Source: Astropecten irregularis (taxonomy: Eukaryota; Echinodermata; Asteroidea; Paxillosida; Astropectinidae). From it: 64,000 nt of DNA. Location: the NCBI GenBank assembly GCA_963971285.1, contig OZ020260.1, forward strand, positions 10,946,798 through 11,010,797, read 5' to 3'. Positions 63,839 to 64,000 of this stretch are shown one piece after another. The notes beneath the pieces are model-generated. The model worked only from the letters and a program-made list of their open reading frames with translations, ran no database searches and was not told the DNA's origin. The position numbers and the translations under genes are program-made. Position 1 is the first letter of the stretch. Each line of letters begins with the position of its first letter.

Positions 63839-64000
63839 CGGCCCAGTCCGTCTCTCTGCCGAATCCAATCCCCATTTGATTAATGAGGGAAGACACATAA
63901 CTACATGTACACTGGCAGAGAGATTTACATGTAAGCCTTCCCCCTGGAAAAATGAAGATAAATCTTTTGATTGTATCTTAACCATGATCATACTAAACAT

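Overview
This window looks like nuclear DNA of a marine invertebrate deuterostome. An echinoderm, perhaps a sea star, is my best guess; it rests on gene content, the exon-intron style and the very dense short inverted-repeat transposons, not on any search. The genes have small exons separated by repeat-filled introns, and all splice phases of the models below agree.

Layout. (1) 2198-21632, minus strand: an EHMT (G9a/GLP) histone H3K9 methyltransferase. It has a probable NRF-1-type promoter and first exon near 21.6 kb, a long disordered N-terminal exon (17694-19116), a cysteine-rich zinc region (12977-16388), seven or so ankyrin repeats (3534-9839) and the start of pre-SET (2198-2342). The SET exons lie off the left edge. 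(2) 21.7-40.7 kb: no convincing gene. It is a field of MITEs, SINE-like and LINE fragments, G-tracts and, at the right, a 120-bp tandem array. (3) 40731-45748, minus: TRIM45 (RING, two B-boxes, coiled coil, filamin-type domain, Cys/His-rich tail), with a GC-AG intron. (4) 46979-48553, plus: PHPT1 phosphohistidine phosphatase, head to head with TRIM45. (5) 51658-58513, minus: deoxyribonuclease II, lacking its first exons, which should lie beyond 64 kb. (6) 59955-60932, plus: an intronless class A GPCR that would then sit inside a DNase II intron.

The genes do not form a pathway: a chromatin writer, a ubiquitin ligase, a histidine phosphatase, a lysosomal nuclease and a receptor. Two pairs are linked by position: TRIM45/PHPT1 (divergent, about 1.2 kb apart) and DNase II/GPCR (possible nesting).

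The non-coding DNA is the most unusual part. One TTAA-inserting MITE family has about 22 copies here. A second type of element carries a tRNA-like Pol III promoter between inverted repeats (about 13 copies). One small TIR element holds an exact 174-bp copy of the 3' end of the neighbouring DNase II gene. A hairpin followed by GAAAC, resembling part of a hammerhead ribozyme, recurs in degraded fragments. In the coding DNA the most striking item is three histone H3 tail-like ARK[S/T] motifs at the N-terminus of EHMT.
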